Positions 7,961 to 18,085 of a DNA stretch of 64,000 nt are shown here, piece after piece. A program made the translations under genes and the position numbers. Source of the stretch: an uncultured Alphaproteobacteria bacterium. Its GTDB lineage: Bacteria > Pseudomonadota > Alphaproteobacteria > HIMB59. The stretch lies in contig CACKFO010000005.1 of the NCBI GenBank assembly GCA_902599405.1, positions 1 through 64,000 of the forward strand, read 5' to 3'. The first letter of the stretch is position 1, and every line of letters begins with the position of its first letter. The notes under the pieces were generated by a model. It was not told the DNA's origin, did no database searches, and saw only the letters and a list, made by a program, of their open reading frames with translations.

Positions 7961-8666
7961 TTCTTTTAAAATATATTTTAAAAGCTACTACAAAGTAACT
8001 AAAATAGAAACTAAATTTATTATTTGACAATCCTTCAATTCTTTTTGACCACATAGTATCAACTTCTTTTATATCAAAATTGTCTATTAATGGTCTCAGT
8101 ATTATCTCTAAAAAAAAACTGTGATTAGTCATTGACCATTTATATTTTTTTAAAATACTAGTTGGATATAATCTGTATCCATAAGTTAGATCAGTTAATT
8201 TAGTTTTAAATAAAATAGAAAAAAATTTTTGGAAAATTAAATTTAATATTTTTTTTATAAGTCCATATCCTTTAAAGTTTTTTTTTGTGTGCCATCTAGA
8301 TGTTGATATTATAGAATCTGGATTTTGTATTGATACATTTATTAAGTCTTTAACTGTGTAAGGGTCAGTTTCTAAATCTGAAGACATAATTATTGTATAT
8401 TCACATTTAATATGACTAATACAGTCGTTAAAAGCTCCACCTACGTTTGGTGAAACTTGAAAAATCATTTCATAAATATCCGGTTCTTTATTGATATATT
8501 TTTGACAGTTTTCTATACTTTTTTTTGAAGTTTTATATTTATCACAAACAAATAATATCTGTTTAATATATTTATTATTTTCAAGTCTTATTATTTCGAT
8601 AGTTTCATTTAAAGATTTAATTTCATTGATAACAGGTAAAATAATGGTTAATTTAGGGTTATTCAC
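7953..8666 (-). CDS. GT2 glycosyltransferase
   Basis: A 237-residue family 2 glycosyltransferase. The N-terminus TIILPVINE is the usual first strand, PNVGGAFND (73-81) is the glycine-containing loop, and SSDLETDP (95-102) holds the metal-binding acidic motif, with a DLTYGYRL segment further on as in polyprenyl-phosphate or DPM-type enzymes. No C-terminal membrane helices are present. It starts 49 bases from the divergent gmd gene and is first in the minus-strand unit with the DUF288 enzyme and the Fcl-like SDR. The donor and acceptor are unknown. Confidence 0.8.
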   Translation of the reverse strand: MNNPKLTIILPVINEIKSLNETIEIIRLENNKYIKQILFVCDKYKTSKKSIENCQKYINKEPDIYEMIFQVSPNVGGAFNDCISHIKCEYTIIMSSDLETDPYTVKDLINVSIQNPDSIISTSRWHTKKNFKGYGLIKKILNLIFQKFFSILFKTKLTDLTYGYRLYPTSILKKYKWSMTNHSFFLEIILRPLIDNFDIKEVDTMWSKRIEGLSNNKFSFYFSYFVVAFKIYFKRNE

Positions 8667-8715
8667 AAGGTTAACTTACTAATATTTAATTTTTTTATAT
8701 CCTAAATAACAATAT

Positions 8716-9765
8716 ATGAAAAAAAAGATAGCATTAATTACTGGAGTTACTGGCCAAGATGGCTCAATAATGGCAGAGTATCTTTTACAAAAAGGATATA
8801 TCGTTCATGGAATTAAGAGGAGAACATCTATCTTTCATACTAAAAGAATCGACCATTTTTTAGAAGATAAACATAGTTCAAGATCAAAATTTTTTCTTCA
8901 CTTTGGAGATGTCAACGACCCACTTAGTTGTATCAATCTGATAAATGTAATTAAACCTGATGAAATATATCATTTTGCTGCACAAAGTCATGTAGCTATC
9001 AGTTTTGAGATGCCCCATTATACAACATCTACTGATAGTTTAGGCACTCTCAATCTTCTTGAGGCTATCAGAATAAATAAAAAAAAGAATATCAAGTTTT
9101 ATAATGCCTCTAGTTCTGAAATCTATGGCAATTCACAAAAAAAAGTTTTAAACGAAAAATCATTATTTGATCCAGCAAGCCCTTATGCAGCAGCCAAATT
9201 AAACGCATTCTATTTAACAAAAATATATAGAGTTTCTTATGGAATATTTGCATCTAATGGTATCTTATTTAATCACGAAAGTGAATTAAGAGGCGAAACT
9301 TTTGTTACAAGAAAAATAACAATGTTTGTAGCAAAATATTTTTTCGAAAGAAAAGGATTACTACTTCTTGGCAATTTAAATAGTTCAAGAGATTGGGGCT
9401 ATGCTAGAGATTTCATTAAAGGTATATGGAAAATTATGCAGCACAATAAACCAGATGATTTTGTGCTAGCAACAAATAAATCTTATACTGTCAAACAATT
9501 CGTAATCGAGTCATTTAAAAATATAAAAGTTGACATAGTATTTAAAAATATCTCAGGAAAAACTATAGGTTTAGACAAAAAAACAAAAAAAATAATTATT
9601 AAAAGTATTGATTATTATTTAAGACCAAATGATGTTAATCATTTAAAAGGTAACTATAAGAAGGCAAAAAAGGTTCTAAAATGGAAACCTGAAGTAGGTT
9701 TTAAAAAGTTGGTTAAAATAATGGTAGAAAACGACATTAAACTAATTAAAGATAATTATAGATAA
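8716..9765 (+). CDS. gmd: GDP-mannose 4,6-dehydratase
   Basis: It converts GDP-D-mannose to GDP-4-keto-6-deoxy-D-mannose in the cytoplasm, the entry to GDP-fucose, rhamnose or perosamine. The 349 residues match the family: GVTGQDGS (10-17) for NADP, QSHVAISFE (90-98), SSEIYG (133-138), Tyr157 and Lys161 in YAAAK, FNHES (185-189), RGETFVTRKIT and RDWGYARDF near residue 232. It is the only plus-strand gene in this part of the locus, divergent from the GT2 gene, and is followed by tRNA-Leu in the opposite direction. The Fcl-like SDR at 6108 is the obvious partner. Confidence 0.95.
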   Translation: MKKKIALITGVTGQDGSIMAEYLLQKGYIVHGIKRRTSIFHTKRIDHFLEDKHSSRSKFFLHFGDVNDPLSCINLINVIKPDEIYHFAAQSHVAISFEMPHYTTSTDSLGTLNLLEAIRINKKKNIKFYNASSSEIYGNSQKKVLNEKSLFDPASPYAAAKLNAFYLTKIYRVSYGIFASNGILFNHESELRGETFVTRKITMFVAKYFFERKGLLLLGNLNSSRDWGYARDFIKGIWKIMQHNKPDDFVLATNKSYTVKQFVIESFKNIKVDIVFKNISGKTIGLDKKTKKIIIKSIDYYLRPNDVNHLKGNYKKAKKVLKWKPEVGFKKLVKIMVENDIKLIKDNYR

Positions 9766-9779
9766 ATTTATAAATCTAT
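9758..9779. terminator. Weak hairpin between gmd and tRNA-Leu
   Basis: ATAGAT and ATCTAT form a six-pair inverted repeat with a ten-base loop, starting at the gmd stop and followed by three T before the tRNA CCA end. It could end transcripts arriving from both sides, but it contains one G-C pair only. Confidence 0.22.
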
Positions 9780-9781
9780 TT

Positions 9782-9869
9782 TGGTAGCCTCGGGCGGACT
9801 CGAACCGCCACGGGAATAAATCCCACTGGATTTTAAGTCCAGACTGTCTACCAATTCCAGCACGAGGCC
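9782..9869 (-). tRNA. tRNA-Leu (anticodon UAA)
   Basis: An 88-base class II tRNA with encoded CCA (9782-9784 on the plus strand). Acceptor arms GGCCTCG and CGAGGCT pair with one G-T; the anticodon stem GGACT/AGTCC-type pairing surrounds a loop with TAA; the long variable arm and GGTTCGAGTCC T-arm are present. UAA reads UUA, which should be the dominant leucine codon in a genome this AT-rich. It marks the border between the glycan locus and core genes. Confidence 0.97.
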
Positions 9870-9877
9870 ATGTTAAA

Positions 9878-9883
9878 ATTGTA
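9878..9883 (-). promoter_or_regulatory. -10 box of tRNA-Leu
   Basis: TACAAT on the minus strand matches TATAAT at five of six bases and ends eight bases before the tRNA 5' end, the right distance for a short leader. No clear -35 box is seen. The tRNA could also be reached by read-through from the moaA-nadK unit. Confidence 0.35.
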
Positions 9884-9921
9884 TTTCGAACTTAGATTAT
9901 TACTTATGTTTTTCAATAATT

Positions 9922-11028
9922 TTATCGATTTAAATAGTCTTGATTATTAAAGATATTACTTATTTTTTCTTCGCCTAACATTAATGCTAACAATAACTCA
10001 TAATTTTTAATTTCTGATGAATAATTTGGTTTAAATATATACTTGTTTTTCTTTTCTAAAATTTCTACGTATTTATCAGGTAATTCATTTTCAATTTTTC
10101 TTACTTCATGAACTGATAGTGGACTTAGCTGGATGTTAAAATCTCTAAAAGCTTTTAATCTTACTTCCTCATCAATTAAATAACATAAAAAACCAGAACT
10201 TTCCGTGTTATTTAAATATGCACTAAATCCATAAAAAGAGAAAGGTTTAATCTCTATATTTTCTTTAAAGATTCCATTTTCTTCATTCCAAACATATTTA
10301 CTTTTTGGGAAAAGTTGAAAGCTTTTAAAATTAATATTTTTATATAGTAAAATACCATCATTAAACAATGTATATACGTTTTCTAAGTTTTCATAAGAAT
10401 TATAAATTTCAAGAAAATTATCGTCTAGAATATTTTTATTTAAATTTTTATATGTTTTGAAAAATAAATTTGCAGTTGTATCAAATGACAGACTATCTAT
10501 ATTAATATACGGTTTTCCTAATTGATAAGTAAATAAATTTACAATATCACTCTTTGTTTCAAGGGTCATACCAAGTGTATATTTAATTGGATTGTAAACC
10601 TCTGATAATTCTTCAAAAGTTAATTTTTTATGATCATCCTGGCTTAAAAGAATAAAAGTATCTAAATCTAGAGGAAATAAATTTTCAAATATCTCAACAT
10701 CATTATTAAAATAATATGTAAGAATCTCGTCAGGTATTATTGTTTGATTTAAACTTAATTTCTCTAAATCTCTAAATTCACCAAATATAATGTCAAATTC
10801 ATTAGCATTATGGTCTACTTCACTAATTGTAAACTGAATATTATTTATTGATGAATATTCACCAAGTGCGTAGTATAAATAATATTTATAGTCTATAAAA
10901 TCATTGTCTATTAGCCCAATATTCAGCTCTTTTTTATTTAAACATTCATTAGAAAACGAATTTTTGGAGAATAAAAAAAATAATATAGAAAAAATTAAGA
11001 ATACTTTTAAATAGTTGTAATATTTCAC
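9922..11028 (-). CDS. Exported protein of unknown function, solute-binding-like
   Basis: I do not recognise this 368-residue protein with certainty. A signal peptide is clear: Lys-containing start, a long hydrophobic run and a likely cut after SFS near residue 27. The mature part is acidic and alternates strands and helices. Segments such as FDIIFGEFRD and the C-terminal stretch around GFLCYLIDEEVRLKAF loosely resemble family 1 ABC solute-binding proteins, where a late helix pair precedes a proline segment. It is last in the minus-strand unit with nadK (gap four bases), and no transporter subunits are near. Periplasmic location is well supported; function is not. Confidence 0.7.
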   Translation of the reverse strand: MKYYNYLKVFLIFSILFFLFSKNSFSNECLNKKELNIGLIDNDFIDYKYYLYYALGEYSSINNIQFTISEVDHNANEFDIIFGEFRDLEKLSLNQTIIPDEILTYYFNNDVEIFENLFPLDLDTFILLSQDDHKKLTFEELSEVYNPIKYTLGMTLETKSDIVNLFTYQLGKPYINIDSLSFDTTANLFFKTYKNLNKNILDDNFLEIYNSYENLENVYTLFNDGILLYKNINFKSFQLFPKSKYVWNEENGIFKENIEIKPFSFYGFSAYLNNTESSGFLCYLIDEEVRLKAFRDFNIQLSPLSVHEVRKIENELPDKYVEILEKKNKYIFKPNYSSEIKNYELLLALMLGEEKISNIFNNQDYLNR

Positions 11029-11032
11029 TTAA

Positions 11033-11794
11033 TTAGCTGGATTTAAACATTTCCTTATAGACCCGTTCTTCAATTTTATGATCATTATCAAATAATAAAG
11101 GTATTTCCATACCCTCAGACATCTCTATTTCAACAGAAATAACATCTTTAGCTTCAATATGATCAGCGTGAACTACTATCGGTCTTTTAGATGGATTATT
11201 ATTAATAATTTTAATCTTTGCATTATCTTTTAATAGACCTCCACGCCAATGTCTTGGACTATAGGCACTTACAGCGGTCAGAGCTACAACATTACTTCCA
11301 AGTGGAATAATTGGTCCTGAAGCAGAGTAATTATACCCAGTGCTACCTGCTGCTGTTGATAAGATTACACCATCGCAAACTAGCTCTTCTATTCTTACTT
11401 CATTATCAATCATAATTTGAATTTTTGCAGCTTGATATTTTTCCCTACGAATACTGATCTCATTAATCGCAATAGCTTTAATTTCTTGACCTGTGGGATT
11501 TAAAGTTTTCATTACTAAAGGTCTTAATTTTGTTAATTGAGCGTTATTTAGTCGTTCCTCTAATCCATCAAGTTTATAATCATTCATCAAGAATCCAACA
11601 GATCCAAAATTCATACCGTAAATTGGCTTGTTAAGTTTCATATAATTATGAAGTGACTTTAATATAAAACCATCACCTCCAAGTGCTACAATGAAATCTG
11701 CCTCTTCAGGCTCGTAATTACCGTATTTTTTTATAAGTTTCTCTTGAGCTTCAATATTTTTTTCAAGAGGAAAAGAAACAAAACATATTTTCAT
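11033..11794 (-). CDS. nadK: NAD kinase
   Basis: It phosphorylates NAD to NADP using ATP in the cytoplasm. The 253 residues carry GGDG (39-42, ATP site), GSVGFL (65-70), the NE pair (111-112), and CDGVILSTAAGSTGYN (140-155), the diagnostic second glycine-rich region. Length is usual for alphaproteobacteria. It sits three bases behind moaA. It supplies the NADP used by icd, FabG and the sugar-nucleotide reductases in this window. Confidence 0.95.
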   Translation of the reverse strand: MKICFVSFPLEKNIEAQEKLIKKYGNYEPEEADFIVALGGDGFILKSLHNYMKLNKPIYGMNFGSVGFLMNDYKLDGLEERLNNAQLTKLRPLVMKTLNPTGQEIKAIAINEISIRREKYQAAKIQIMIDNEVRIEELVCDGVILSTAAGSTGYNYSASGPIIPLGSNVVALTAVSAYSPRHWRGGLLKDNAKIKIINNNPSKRPIVVHADHIEAKDVISVEIEMSEGMEIPLLFDNDHKIEERVYKEMFKSS

Positions 11795-11797
11795 TTA

Positions 11798-12793
11798 TTA
11801 ACCCCCAGTCTCATTCATATAACGATTAACATATCCCTCAAAATTATCTTTTTGAATTTCAAAGTTATGTGCTTTTGGTTTAATTGACATGGCATATTCT
11901 ATCAAAGCAATAATATCATTTTTTGTTTGATTTCTTAGGGCAAATTTTAAATCTACAAAATCATTTTGTCCTAAACACATATATAACTTACCAGTACATG
12001 TAAGTCTTACCCTGTTACAAGTATCACAAAAATTATGAGAAATAGCAGATATAATACCAATTTTTGATTTATGATTTGAATACTCATAATATCTAGAGGG
12101 GCCATTAGTTCTGTGCTTAGAAGGAATTAAATTTAATTTATTTACTAAATCTTCTTCAAATTTCTTCATTGATAAATATTGATTAAATCGCTTTTCTCCA
12201 ATATCACCTATGGGCATTATTTCAATTAACGAAATATCAAAATGATTTTTTTTACACCAATCTAAAATATCAAATATTTCTTTATCATTGAAATTTTGAG
12301 TCAAAACAGTATTTATTTTTATCTTTATACCTTCTTGTTTAGCTGCCTCTATACCATTTAAAACTTTACTAAGATCTCCCCATTTAGTTATTTTCCTAAA
12401 ACTTTCAGCATTTAAGCTGTCAAGAGAAACATTTATTCTTTCAACGCCATTCTTTTTAAGAATAGATGCATATCTTGATAAATTTGTACCATTTGTAGTT
12501 AAAGTATGCTCTAAAATTTTACCCTGATTTTTTAGGTTATTTAAATGTTCTATAATTGAAACAATGTTTTTTCTTACAAGTGGTTCACCCCCTGTTAATC
12601 GAAATTTTTTTACACCTAACTCATTAAAAATATTTGTAAGTTTAATAATTTCTTCAATTGATAAAACCTCTTGTCTAGGTAAGAATGTTACATCCTCAGC
12701 CATACAATAAGCGCACCTTAAGTCACATCTGTCAGTGACAGATATTCTCAAGTAATCAATTTTTCTTTTAAAATTATCAGTCAGCATTTTCAT
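11798..12793 (-). CDS. moaA: GTP 3',8-cyclase, molybdenum cofactor synthesis
   Basis: A radical SAM enzyme that starts molybdopterin synthesis from GTP. The N-terminal cluster Cys23, Cys27 and Cys30 (CDLRCAYC) binds the radical SAM 4Fe-4S centre; TGGEP lies at 67-71; the C-terminal cluster uses Cys256, Cys259 and Cys273; and the last two residues are the Gly-Gly tail needed for activity. At 331 residues it is full length. It overlaps the upstream DUF3553 gene by 17 bases. No other moa, moe or molybdoenzyme gene is in the window, so the rest of the pathway must be elsewhere. Confidence 0.96.
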   Translation of the reverse strand: MKMLTDNFKRKIDYLRISVTDRCDLRCAYCMAEDVTFLPRQEVLSIEEIIKLTNIFNELGVKKFRLTGGEPLVRKNIVSIIEHLNNLKNQGKILEHTLTTNGTNLSRYASILKKNGVERINVSLDSLNAESFRKITKWGDLSKVLNGIEAAKQEGIKIKINTVLTQNFNDKEIFDILDWCKKNHFDISLIEIMPIGDIGEKRFNQYLSMKKFEEDLVNKLNLIPSKHRTNGPSRYYEYSNHKSKIGIISAISHNFCDTCNRVRLTCTGKLYMCLGQNDFVDLKFALRNQTKNDIIALIEYAMSIKPKAHNFEIQKDNFEGYVNRYMNETGG

Positions 12794-12968
12794 GTATTTT
12801 TAAATCAACAACATTTAAATCTATAACTTTTTTTCCTACATTCTCAAAGTTAATAGTGATTTTACTATTTATACAAGATTGAACTTGTCCTAGACCCCAA
12901 TTAGGCTGAGAAGGGCATTCCACAATTGTACCTGGTATAAAATCGCTAAAATTAATATTATTTTCCAT
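12777..12968 (-). CDS. DUF3553 family small protein
   Basis: A 63-residue protein matching DUF3553 of alphaproteobacteria: a PG start to the fold, then WGLGQVQS (24-31) and a strand ending in NFENVGKKVID (41-51). The function of the family is not known; the fold is likely a small beta barrel. It is the first gene of the minus-strand unit DUF3553-moaA-nadK-solute-binding-like, and its ATG is 51 bases from the divergent recA start. The stop lies inside moaA. Confidence 0.85.
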   Translation of the reverse strand: MENNINFSDFIPGTIVECPSQPNWGLGQVQSCINSKITINFENVGKKVIDLNVVDLKIHENAD

Positions 12969-12976
12969 TATTACTC

Positions 12977-13004
12977 TTGTTAAGTAGAAACAAATATTTA
13001 CTAT
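12977..13004 (+). promoter_or_regulatory. Possible recA promoter, no LexA box
   Basis: TTGTTA (12977-12982) and TACTAT (12999-13004) are 16 bases apart and would give a leader of about nine bases. A second TACTAT at 13006-13011 is closer to the ATG. The 51-base gap contains no GTTC-N7-GTTC repeat of the alphaproteobacterial SOS operator. No Shine-Dalgarno sequence precedes the ATG. Confidence 0.3.
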
Positions 13005-13019
13005 TTACTATAGAATCAA

Positions 13020-14081
13020 ATGGATAAAAAAGAAAATTTAAACAAGCTTAAATCTGTTATCAGTAATATCGAAAAATCATATGGAAAAGGTTCCATAATG
13101 ATGCTTGGAAAGAAAGATATCGATGCAAATATCGATGTATACTCAACAGGCTCTCTTGGTCTAGATATAGCCCTTGGGATAGGTGGTTTACCGAAAGGAA
13201 GAGTCATAGAAGTTTATGGCCCAGAAAGTTCAGGTAAAACAACTCTAACATTACATATAATTGCGGAAGCTCAAAAAGTTGGAGGAACATGTGCTTTTAT
13301 TGATGCTGAGCATGCTTTAGACCCTGGTTATGCAAAAAAACTTGGAGTGAATATCGATGAATTGTTAATATCTCAACCTGATACTGGTGAACAGGCTTTA
13401 GAGATCTCAGATACTCTTGTAAAATCTGAAGGTATAGATTTATTAGTTATAGACTCAGTAGCAGCATTAGTTCCTAGAGCAGAATTAGAGGGTGAAATGG
13501 GAGACTCTTTACCCGGACTTCAGGCAAGGCTAATGAGCCAAGCGCTTAGAAAACTGACTAGCTCCATCTCAAAGACAAATACAATGGTTGTTTTTATTAA
13601 TCAACTTAGAATGAAAATAGGTGTAATGTTTGGAAGTCCTGAGGTCACCACTGGAGGTAATGCTTTGAAGTTTTACTCTTCTGTAAGACTAGATATTAGA
13701 AGAATTGGCGCAATCAAAGATAAAGATAATATTATTGGAAATCAAACAAGAGTGAAGGTTGTCAAAAATAAAATGGCTCCTCCTTTTAAAATGGTTGAAT
13801 TTGACATTATGTATGGTGAAGGAATTTCTAAAATTGGCGAAATCATAGATTTAGGTGTTCAAGCTGATATTATAGATAAGTCTGGAGCGTGGTATTCTTA
13901 CAAAGACGAAAAAATTGGTCAAGGTAGAGAAAATACAAAACAGTTTTTAAAGGACAATCCTGAATTATTGAATGAAATAGAAAGTAGAATAAGATCAAAT
14001 TCTGACACTGTTGAAGAGCTTATGATTGATCCACCCCCTTCTACAACAGAAGAAACCGTCGAAAAAAACTCTAAAGAATAA
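13020..14081 (+). CDS. recA: Recombinase A
   Basis: The strand-exchange ATPase of homologous recombination. The 353-residue protein has GPESSGKTT as Walker A (67-75), the LLVIDS Walker B strand near 142, and the L1/L2 DNA-binding loops ([12 protein letters not shown], and [18 protein letters not shown]). The acidic C-terminal tail is kept. It is divergent from the DUF3553 gene, and alaS follows 32 bases downstream; recA-alaS is a common alphaproteobacterial pair. Confidence 0.98.
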   Translation: MDKKENLNKLKSVISNIEKSYGKGSIMMLGKKDIDANIDVYSTGSLGLDIALGIGGLPKGRVIEVYGPESSGKTTLTLHIIAEAQKVGGTCAFIDAEHALDPGYAKKLGVNIDELLISQPDTGEQALEISDTLVKSEGIDLLVIDSVAALVPRAELEGEMGDSLPGLQARLMSQALRKLTSSISKTNTMVVFINQLRMKIGVMFGSPEVTTGGNALKFYSSVRLDIRRIGAIKDKDNIIGNQTRVKVVKNKMAPPFKMVEFDIMYGEGISKIGEIIDLGVQADIIDKSGAWYSYKDEKIGQGRENTKQFLKDNPELLNEIESRIRSNSDTVEELMIDPPPSTTEETVEKNSKE

Positions 14082-14113
14082 TATTAAATTTCAGTTAAAT
14101 TAATCTATATTCC

Positions 14114-16783
14114 ATGAATATGAATTCTAATGAAGTCCGAAATGCGTTTATTGATTATTTTAAAAATAATGATCATAGGCATGTCAAATCTGGATCTTTA
14201 GTGCCAGAAAATGACCCCTCTCTAATGTTCGCTAATTCAGGAATGGTTCAATTTAAAAATGTTTTCACAGGTATGGAACAGTTAGACTTCAAAAGAGCTA
14301 CGACCTCTCAAAAATGTGTTCGGGCAGGAGGAAAACATAATGATTTAGAGAATGTTGGATTCACAACTCGACATCATACTTTCTTCGAGATGTTAGGAAA
14401 TTTTTCTTTTGGTGATTATTTCAAAGAGCAAGCAATTCTATATGCTTGGAACTTAATAACTAAAGAATTTAAAATAAATAAAGATAAATTATTAGTTACT
14501 ATATATCATGATGATGAAGTTGCAGAAAAATTTTGGAAAAAGATAGCTAATTTACCCGATAGTAAAATAATTAAAATTTCAAGTTCTGATAATTTTTGGT
14601 CAATGGGTGACACAGGACCTTGCGGACCATGTTCGGAGATATTTTATGATCATGGCGATAAATATTTTGGTGGCCCCCCAGGTTCGGTTGACGAAGATGG
14701 CGATCGCTTCATTGAAATATGGAATTTAGTTTTTATGCAGTATGAGCAGGTAGACAAAAATACTAGACTTGATTTACCTAAACCATGTGTAGACACTGGG
14801 ATGGGTCTTGAGAGAATAACAGCATTATTAAATGGTAGTAATGACAATTATAGTTCTGATTTATTTTCAAATATTATTGATGTAACTCAAGAGTTTATAC
14901 AAAAAAAAATATCTGAACAAAATAAATCTAGTTTTAGAGTCATAGCAGATCACTTACGGGCTTCCTCTTTTTTAATAGCTGATGGGGTTTTACCTTCAAA
15001 TGAGGGGAGAGGGTATGTATTAAGGCGAATATTAAGAAGGGGAATAAGACATGCTTATACATTAGGCTCCTCAGAGCCATTATTTCACAAAATTTTTGAT
15101 GAATTGCAAAACTTAATGGGCGATTTCTTCCGAGAACTTAACACTGGAGCTGAGGTTATTAAGGAAACTCTCTACAATGAGGAAATAAAATTTAGAGAAA
15201 CTTTAAGTAAAGGCTTAGAGATACTCGGACAAGAAATACCTAATATTAAAAATAATAAATTAGACGGCAAAATCGCATTTAAATTATATGACACCTTTGG
15301 ATTTCCCCTTGATTTAACGCAAGATTATCTTAAATCAAAGAAAATCGATGTTGATGTAGAGTCTTTTGATGCATCAATGAAGCTACAAAAAGAGGAAGCT
15401 AGATCTTCATGGAAGGGAAGCGGTGATGGAAATACTGAAAAGCTATGGTTTGATATTGCAAGAAAAACGAAACCAACAGTATTTAAAGGATATGATGAAA
15501 CTACTTTAAAGGCAAATGTAACTACTTTAGTCTTAGACTCAGAAGTAGTTGATGAATTAAGTAATAAAATAAAAAAATCAGCAATTATCACAGATGAGTC
15601 ATGTTTTTATGCAGAGTCTGGTGGGCAAGTTGGAGATAAAGGCATAATTTCTTCAGAAAATGGCGAATTTAGAGTGACAGATACTAGAAAAACTCCTCAA
15701 GGCATTTTTATCCATTTTGGTAATGTAATTTCAGGCAATTTTAAAATAGGACATGAGGTTAAACTTAAAGTTGATATGAGTTTAAGGGATCTTATTAAAA
15801 AAAATCATTCTGCTACACATTTGCTTCATGCCGCTTTGAGAAATAATTTAGGACCTCATGTAGCTCAGCGCGGATCTTTAGTAAATGAGAATAAATTACG
15901 TTTTGACTTTAGTCATAATAAACAAATATCATCAAAGCAAATAGATATTATTCAAAAAGAGGTAACAAATATAATTTCTAATGATCGTGAGACACAAATT
16001 GAAATTAAATCTCAAGAAGAAGCAATTAAACAAGGGGCTATGGCTTTGTTTGGAGAAAAATATGGTGAAGAGGTAAGAGTTGTTACACTGGGAGAACATA
16101 ATAATAAACCTTATTCTATTGAGCTATGTGGGGGAACCCATGTATCAAATGTTAAAGATATAGAGAAATTTTATATTATAAGTGAAGAGTCTGTTTCATC
16201 AGGAGTAAGGAGAATAGAGGCTTGCACTGGTAATAAGGTAGATGAATTTATTAGTAATAAACTAAAAGAGGATCAATTACTTGAAAAAAAACTTGATGAT
16301 AAAATCATTAACTTAATCTCACAAATAAACAAATTAAATGGAAAAATAAGTTTTAGCGAGGAAAATAAAAGCCTTTATATAAAGAAGTTAGAAAATTATT
16401 TAGATAATTTAAAAAATAAATCAATACTGTCAAATGAGGAGAATAATAAAATAGAAGAAACAAATGTAAATGGAATTAATTTTGTGTCTCAATTAGTAGA
16501 AAACTTGCCTCCCAAAGAACTCAGATCAATTTTTGATAAATTTAAATTAGAAAAATCTAAATCTATTTTGGTTTGCATTACTACAAATGAGGATAAGGTA
16601 TCTATCATAGTTGGGTTAACTAATGATTTAATAGATACTTATGATGCTAGAGTACTAATAAAAAGTACTTTTGATATACTCGGTTCAAAAGGTGGTGGGG
16701 GAAGAATTGACTTCGCTCAAGCTGGTGGCAACAAAAAAGATCAATTAAATCAAGCTTTTTTAAGTATTAAAAATCAGATTTAA
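14114..16783 (+). CDS. alaS: Alanyl-tRNA synthetase
   Basis: It charges tRNA-Ala and clears Ser/Gly misacylation. The 889 residues include the N-terminal class II core ([13 protein letters not shown], then [19 protein letters not shown]), the editing domain with [12 protein letters not shown] zinc-site histidines and CGGTHVSN, a coiled segment, and the C-terminal DHHA1 domain ending [13 protein letters not shown]. All domains are in order. A second ATG at 14120 is a possible start. The stop overlaps the convergent icd stop by four bases. Confidence 0.97.
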   Translation: MNMNSNEVRNAFIDYFKNNDHRHVKSGSLVPENDPSLMFANSGMVQFKNVFTGMEQLDFKRATTSQKCVRAGGKHNDLENVGFTTRHHTFFEMLGNFSFGDYFKEQAILYAWNLITKEFKINKDKLLVTIYHDDEVAEKFWKKIANLPDSKIIKISSSDNFWSMGDTGPCGPCSEIFYDHGDKYFGGPPGSVDEDGDRFIEIWNLVFMQYEQVDKNTRLDLPKPCVDTGMGLERITALLNGSNDNYSSDLFSNIIDVTQEFIQKKISEQNKSSFRVIADHLRASSFLIADGVLPSNEGRGYVLRRILRRGIRHAYTLGSSEPLFHKIFDELQNLMGDFFRELNTGAEVIKETLYNEEIKFRETLSKGLEILGQEIPNIKNNKLDGKIAFKLYDTFGFPLDLTQDYLKSKKIDVDVESFDASMKLQKEEARSSWKGSGDGNTEKLWFDIARKTKPTVFKGYDETTLKANVTTLVLDSEVVDELSNKIKKSAIITDESCFYAESGGQVGDKGIISSENGEFRVTDTRKTPQGIFIHFGNVISGNFKIGHEVKLKVDMSLRDLIKKNHSATHLLHAALRNNLGPHVAQRGSLVNENKLRFDFSHNKQISSKQIDIIQKEVTNIISNDRETQIEIKSQEEAIKQGAMALFGEKYGEEVRVVTLGEHNNKPYSIELCGGTHVSNVKDIEKFYIISEESVSSGVRRIEACTGNKVDEFISNKLKEDQLLEKKLDDKIINLISQINKLNGKISFSEENKSLYIKKLENYLDNLKNKSILSNEENNKIEETNVNGINFVSQLVENLPPKELRSIFDKFKLEKSKSILVCITTNEDKVSIIVGLTNDLIDTYDARVLIKSTFDILGSKGGGGRIDFAQAGGNKKDQLNQAFLSIKNQI

Positions 16784-17991
16784 TTTAATTTAGTTTGAAG
16801 ATTTTTATCAAGACAATTTAAAAAATCTTCAGTGTTCATCCACGGCGAATTTTTGTCTACAAGTATTGCTAAGTCCTTAGTCATTTGACCAGACTCCACA
16901 GTTTCAATACATGTTTCTTCAAGTGCCTTTGAAAACTTAATAAGTTCATCGTTGCCATCGAACTCACCTCTAAAATTTAAACCTTTTGTCCAAGCAAATA
17001 TTGATGCTATAGGATTTGTTGAAGTTTTTTCTCCTTTTTGATGTAGCCTGTAATGTCTAGTTACCGTTCCATGAGCAGCCTCAGCTTCAATTGTTTTTCC
17101 ATCGGGTGTCATTAAAACACTAGACATCATACCCAAAGAACCAAAACCCTGTGCAACTGCATCTGACTGAACGTCTCCGTCATAATTCTTGCAAGCCCAA
17201 ATAAAGTTACCTGTCCATTTCATTGAAGACGCAACTAAATCATCAATAAGACGGTGTTCGTAAACTATTTGGTTATTTTCAAAATCAGTCTTAAATTCTT
17301 TCTGAAAAATTTCATTAAATATCTCTTTAAATCTTCCATCGTATTTTTTTAAAATAGTATCTTTTGTTGAGAGGTATACAGGCCATTTTAATTTTAATCC
17401 ATAATTAAAACAGGCTCTCGCAAAACCTCTAATTGACTCGTCTACATTATACATAGAGAGGGCAACACCCTGATTTTGAAATTGAAAAACCTCTTTTTCC
17501 TCTACTTTTCCCTCTTCATCAACATATTTCATAAAGAGTTTCCCTGGTTTGTCGATCTTCATTTCTGTAGCTTTATATTGATCACCAAACGCATGCCTAC
17601 CAACAACAATAGGGGCATCCCATGTCCTTACAATTCTTGGAATATTTTTACATATAATTGGTTGTCTAAAAACAGTTCCATCTAAAATATTTCTTATAGT
17701 TCCATTTGGAGAACGCCACATTTTTTTTAGCTTAAATTCCGATACTCTCTTATCGTCAGGAGTGATCGTTGCACATTTTATACCAACACCAAATTTTTTT
17801 ATTGCTTTTGCAGCCTCAACTGTAATTTCATCATTTGTTTGATCTCTATTTTGTACAGATAAGTCGTAATATTTTAGATCTATATCAAGATATGGAAGAA
17901 TGAGCTTTTGTTTAATAAAATCCCATATAATCCTCGTCATTTCATCGCCATCTAATTCGACCACAGGATTTTTTACTGAAACTTTTGCCAT
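16780..17991 (-). CDS. icd: NADP-dependent isocitrate dehydrogenase
   Basis: TCA-cycle enzyme converting isocitrate to 2-oxoglutarate, CO2 and NADPH. The 403 residues match the dimeric subfamily II shared with mitochondria: [12 protein letters not shown] at the N-terminus, [12 protein letters not shown], the substrate loop [19 protein letters not shown], and GTVTRHYR with the NADP-binding region near residue 310. It faces alaS tail to tail and is divergent from psd, with 94 bases between the starts. Confidence 0.97.
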   Translation of the reverse strand: MAKVSVKNPVVELDGDEMTRIIWDFIKQKLILPYLDIDLKYYDLSVQNRDQTNDEITVEAAKAIKKFGVGIKCATITPDDKRVSEFKLKKMWRSPNGTIRNILDGTVFRQPIICKNIPRIVRTWDAPIVVGRHAFGDQYKATEMKIDKPGKLFMKYVDEEGKVEEKEVFQFQNQGVALSMYNVDESIRGFARACFNYGLKLKWPVYLSTKDTILKKYDGRFKEIFNEIFQKEFKTDFENNQIVYEHRLIDDLVASSMKWTGNFIWACKNYDGDVQSDAVAQGFGSLGMMSSVLMTPDGKTIEAEAAHGTVTRHYRLHQKGEKTSTNPIASIFAWTKGLNFRGEFDGNDELIKFSKALEETCIETVESGQMTKDLAILVDKNSPWMNTEDFLNCLDKNLQTKLN

Positions 17992-18007
17992 TTATATAGA
18001 GATATTG

Positions 18008-18065
18008 ATTGTATAACAGATTAAATTAATAAAAAAAATCTATTTTATTGATCAAATTATACAAT
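18008..18065. promoter_or_regulatory. Mirror-image -10 boxes between icd and psd
   Basis: ATTGTATAA (18008-18016) and TTATACAAT (18057-18065) are exact inverted repeats 40 bases apart. Read outward, each gives TATACAAT, a near-consensus -10 box, for icd (leader about 10 bases) and psd (leader about 14 bases). This looks like a symmetric divergent promoter rather than an operator, but the repeat could also bind a dimeric regulator. Confidence 0.4.
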
Positions 18066-18085
18066 TCAGATATTAATTCCATCTT

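Noticed and set aside
9782..9869. tRNA-Leu as an integrative-element attachment site
   Set aside because: No integrase gene and no repeated copy of the tRNA 3' end seen in the window, so the glycan locus is not shown to be an integrated element.
15325..15591. 88-residue frame antisense to alaS
   Set aside because: Inside a conserved alaS region with no independent support.
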